NCBI GenBank assembly: GCA_002373715.1
Contig: DFLI01000070.1
Coordinates: forward strand, 1 to 7,452
DNA: 7,452 bases
Reading direction: 5' to 3'
From: Bacteroidales bacterium UBA3623
GTDB lineage: Bacteria > Bacteroidota > Bacteroidia > Bacteroidales > UBA932
Shown: one piece after another, positions 6,349 to 7,452 of the stretch
Layout: each line of letters begins with the position of its first letter
Numbering within the stretch: the first letter of the stretch is position 1
Notes under the pieces: model-generated
Databases searched by the model: none
Told to the model about the DNA's origin: nothing
The model's input: only the letters and a program-made list of their open reading frames with translations
Made by a program: the position numbers and the translations under genes

Positions 6349-6927
6349 ATGCGCGATGAATTAATTCTTGTGCAGAACCTCATCCATGAGATAAGAGGGC
6401 AGAAAGTAATGCTGGATTTTGATCTAGCAAGATTGTACCAGGTAAAGACAGGAGAACTAAACCAATCGGTGAAACGTAATATCAAACGATTCCCTCCGGA
6501 TTTTATGTTCCAGTTGACGCCAGAAGAAGTCAAAATGATGTCACAAATTGTGATATCATCGAAAAGAAAGGCATCTGCGCCTCCTTTCGCCTTCACGGAG
6601 CAGGGTGTAGCCATGCTGTCCGGACTACTGAAGAGCGATGTCGCCATTGCTGCCAACATTGCCATCATGCGTGCCTTCGTGCAGGTAAGGGAATACCTTC
6701 TTGCCGCCTCGTCACTCTCTGCAGAAGTCAAGGAACTCAGAGCAAAGGTTGATTTGCTGGCACTCCAGCGTGAAGATGATTTGGGCGCTGTCAACGACCT
6801 CTCCGAAGACGCTCGGAAGGACATTGACAACCTGTATCTGGCCATCGGCGAACTCTCTTCCCGTATAGAGGAGAAGAAGCGGGAGCCTCGGCGAAAGATT
6901 GGTTTCCAGCAAAATATGGAGGATTGA
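6349..6927 (+). CDS. ORF6N domain-containing DNA-binding protein, copy 2 (192 aa)
   Basis: Paralog of the 3278-3859 product, with the same layout: ORF6N domain at about residues 5-118 (V-M-L-D-F-D-L-A-R-L-Y at 20-30, R-F-P-P-D-F-M-F-Q-L at 47-56, F-T-E-Q-G-V-A-M-L at 82-90), a coiled-coil-like region at about 122-177, and the tail PRRKIGFQQ. The main difference is residues 57-80, where TPEEVKMMSQIVISSKRKAS replaces the copy 1 sequence and is one residue shorter; this may alter DNA specificity or may only reflect relaxed constraint. ATG 6349 is preferred over TTG 6340 for the same reasons as in copy 1. The gene converges on the partial permease with a 27-bp gap filled by a dispersed-repeat-like sequence. 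A 25-bp palindrome lies inside the coding region at the homologous place. Role unknown. Confidence 0.88.
   Translation: MRDELILVQNLIHEIRGQKVMLDFDLARLYQVKTGELNQSVKRNIKRFPPDFMFQLTPEEVKMMSQIVISSKRKASAPPFAFTEQGVAMLSGLLKSDVAIAANIAIMRAFVQVREYLLAASSLSAEVKELRAKVDLLALQREDDLGAVNDLSEDARKDIDNLYLAIGELSSRIEEKKREPRRKIGFQQNMED
6535..6559. repeat. 25-bp near-perfect palindrome inside ORF6N copy 2
   Basis: TCACAA (6541-6546) and TTGTGA (6548-6553) are exact reverse complements about A6547. After one G/T position (6540/6554) the arms continue as ATGAT (6535-6539) and ATCAT (6555-6559). Eleven of 12 pairs are complementary. It covers codons 63-70 (M-M-S-Q-I-V-I-S), the homologous position to the copy 1 palindrome, but with different outer arms. 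Confidence 0.8.
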
Positions 6928-6930
6928 TCT

Positions 6931-6953
6931 GTCATTCTGAGCGTAGCGAAGAA
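6931..6953. repeat. REP-like dispersed repeat between convergent genes
   Basis: The stretch contains TCATTCTGAGCG and GAGCGTAGCGAAGAAT, closely resembling the CATTCTGAGCGAAGCGAAGAATC element that I recall as scattered through many Bacteroidota genomes. It is imperfectly palindromic (ATTCTgaGC against GCgaAGAAT) and fills almost the whole 27-bp gap between an ORF6N stop and a permease stop. It may act as a weak bidirectional terminator. The family assignment is from memory, not a search. Confidence 0.5.
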
Positions 6954-6954
6954 T

Positions 6955-7452
6955 CTACTCTTTCTTAAGCTCTACCGCCGGATTCGTCTTCGCGGCCTTC
7001 AATACCTGCCAGATAACGGAAACAAAGGCGATAAGCCCGGTGAGCAGCACGGCCACCACGAAAATCCACCAATAGCCTTCTAGCCTGTAAATGAAATCTT
7101 TGAGGTATTCCTGCGCGGCATAGACCGCAATCGGAATGCCGATGACGCAGGCAATCCCTACCAGCACCATGTATTCACGTATCGTTCTCTGCGCCTCCGT
7201 GTCCACCGTTCCCCCGAAAACTTTCCGCACGGCAATGTCGCGGCTCTTTTCATCGGCATAATAGGTACTCATGGCTACCAGACCAAGGAGGGCGATGATA
7301 ATAGACAGGAGCATAAAAATCTCCACCAGACGCATGTTGTTGCGCGCTGGTTTCCATGCCTCGGCGATGTTCTCGTCAACCCAGAAAGCTAAGCTGCCGT
7401 AGATCTGCTTGCCCTTGATGCAGTTATCGTAAGCTTCCATGATCTGCGCTTT
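6955..7452 (-). CDS. FtsX-like ABC transporter permease, C-terminal part, runs off the right edge
   Basis: The last 165 residues of a third paralog are present, and the frame is open to the window edge. An ATG at 7440 is internal: the four codons before it and the match to the middle permease both continue upstream. The visible part holds the end of the second periplasmic domain, then helices near 42-64, 95-116 and 127-149 of the fragment, with the coupling segment RDIAVRKVFGGT after the first helix, and the tail KAAKTNPAVELKKE. Family length implies about 640 further residues right of the window. It is probably the upstream member of the permease operon, since transcription runs from it toward the middle and truncated paralogs, across the antisense ORF6N gene. 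Confidence 0.88.
   Translation of the reverse strand, partial: KAQIMEAYDNCIKGKQIYGSLAFWVDENIAEAWKPARNNMRLVEIFMLLSIIIALLGLVAMSTYYADEKSRDIAVRKVFGGTVDTEAQRTIREYMVLVGIACVIGIPIAVYAAQEYLKDFIYRLEGYWWIFVVAVLLTGLIAFVSVIWQVLKAAKTNPAVELKKE

Larger units (their letters stand above)
6293..6927 (+). repeat. ORF6N cassette, copy 2 (direct repeat of 3222-3859)
   Basis: This is the partner of the unit at 3222-3859, in the same orientation, about 3.07 kb apart start to start, with the middle permease between them. Promoter, leader length and gene are shared; similarity stops abruptly left of 6293. The copies are most alike at the two ends of the gene and most different around codons 57-80. Confidence 0.7.

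Noticed and set aside
3222..6927. Prophage or phage antirepressor module
   Set aside because: ORF6N is related to phage antirepressor domains, but no integrase, structural, lysis or replication gene is present and the neighbours are chromosomal permeases.
3278..6927. Toxin-antitoxin or defence operon
   Set aside because: The ORF6N genes stand alone on their strand with no small partner gene, nuclease or methylase nearby. The convergent and divergent neighbours are transport permeases.
6333..6935. Open frame of 200 codons on the minus strand opposite ORF6N copy 2, with a similar shorter one opposite copy 1 (3439-3849)
   Set aside because: Their similarity to each other only mirrors the paralogy of the two ORF6N genes. 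The products are Ser/Arg-rich without a family, and the + strand genes have promoters and a known domain.

Overview
The window reads as chromosomal DNA of a Bacteroidota bacterium, most likely Bacteroidales. The evidence is promoters of the TTTG/TTG - about 20 bp - TAnnTTTG type, starts without a canonical Shine-Dalgarno, large duplicated-domain FtsX permeases in tandem, and ORF6N-domain proteins ending in a P-R-R-K-I-G-F tail. No rRNA, tRNA, CRISPR array, transposase or phage structural gene is visible.

Layout. Positions 1-364 are non-coding, with a short tandem repeat and a run of hairpins. Two of the hairpins look like terminators for + strand transcripts and one (313-340) is a strong terminator for the minus strand. 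A cytidylate kinase-like gene follows on the minus strand (365-1009), with a recognisable promoter at 1027-1058. From 1099 to the window end, two kinds of gene alternate: FtsX-like permeases on the minus strand (1099-3234, 3861-6275, 6955-7452) and ORF6N-domain genes on the plus strand (3278-3859, 6349-6927). The first permease lacks its N-terminus. The middle one is complete (804 aa). The third runs off the right edge.

The permeases are paralogs sharing the C-terminal motif KAAKTNPAxELKKE. They are the membrane parts of MacB/Lol-like ABC systems, and no ATPase gene lies in the window. Without the two ORF6N genes they would form an ordinary same-strand operon. Each ORF6N gene comes with its own promoter in a unit whose 5' boundary is the same in both copies. 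One copy replaces the 5' end of the first permease and the other sits 17 bp upstream of the start codon of the second. This suggests that the ORF6N gene behaves as a one-gene inserting or duplicating cassette placed antisense in a permease operon.

The most unusual signal is a long near-perfect palindrome inside each ORF6N coding region (3464-3494 and 6535-6559). The two share a TCACAA/TTGTGA core. The outer arms differ in sequence between copies but remain self-complementary, so the symmetry may be selected in addition to the protein. Its function is unknown; an operator, a recombination or target site, or an mRNA hairpin are all possible.
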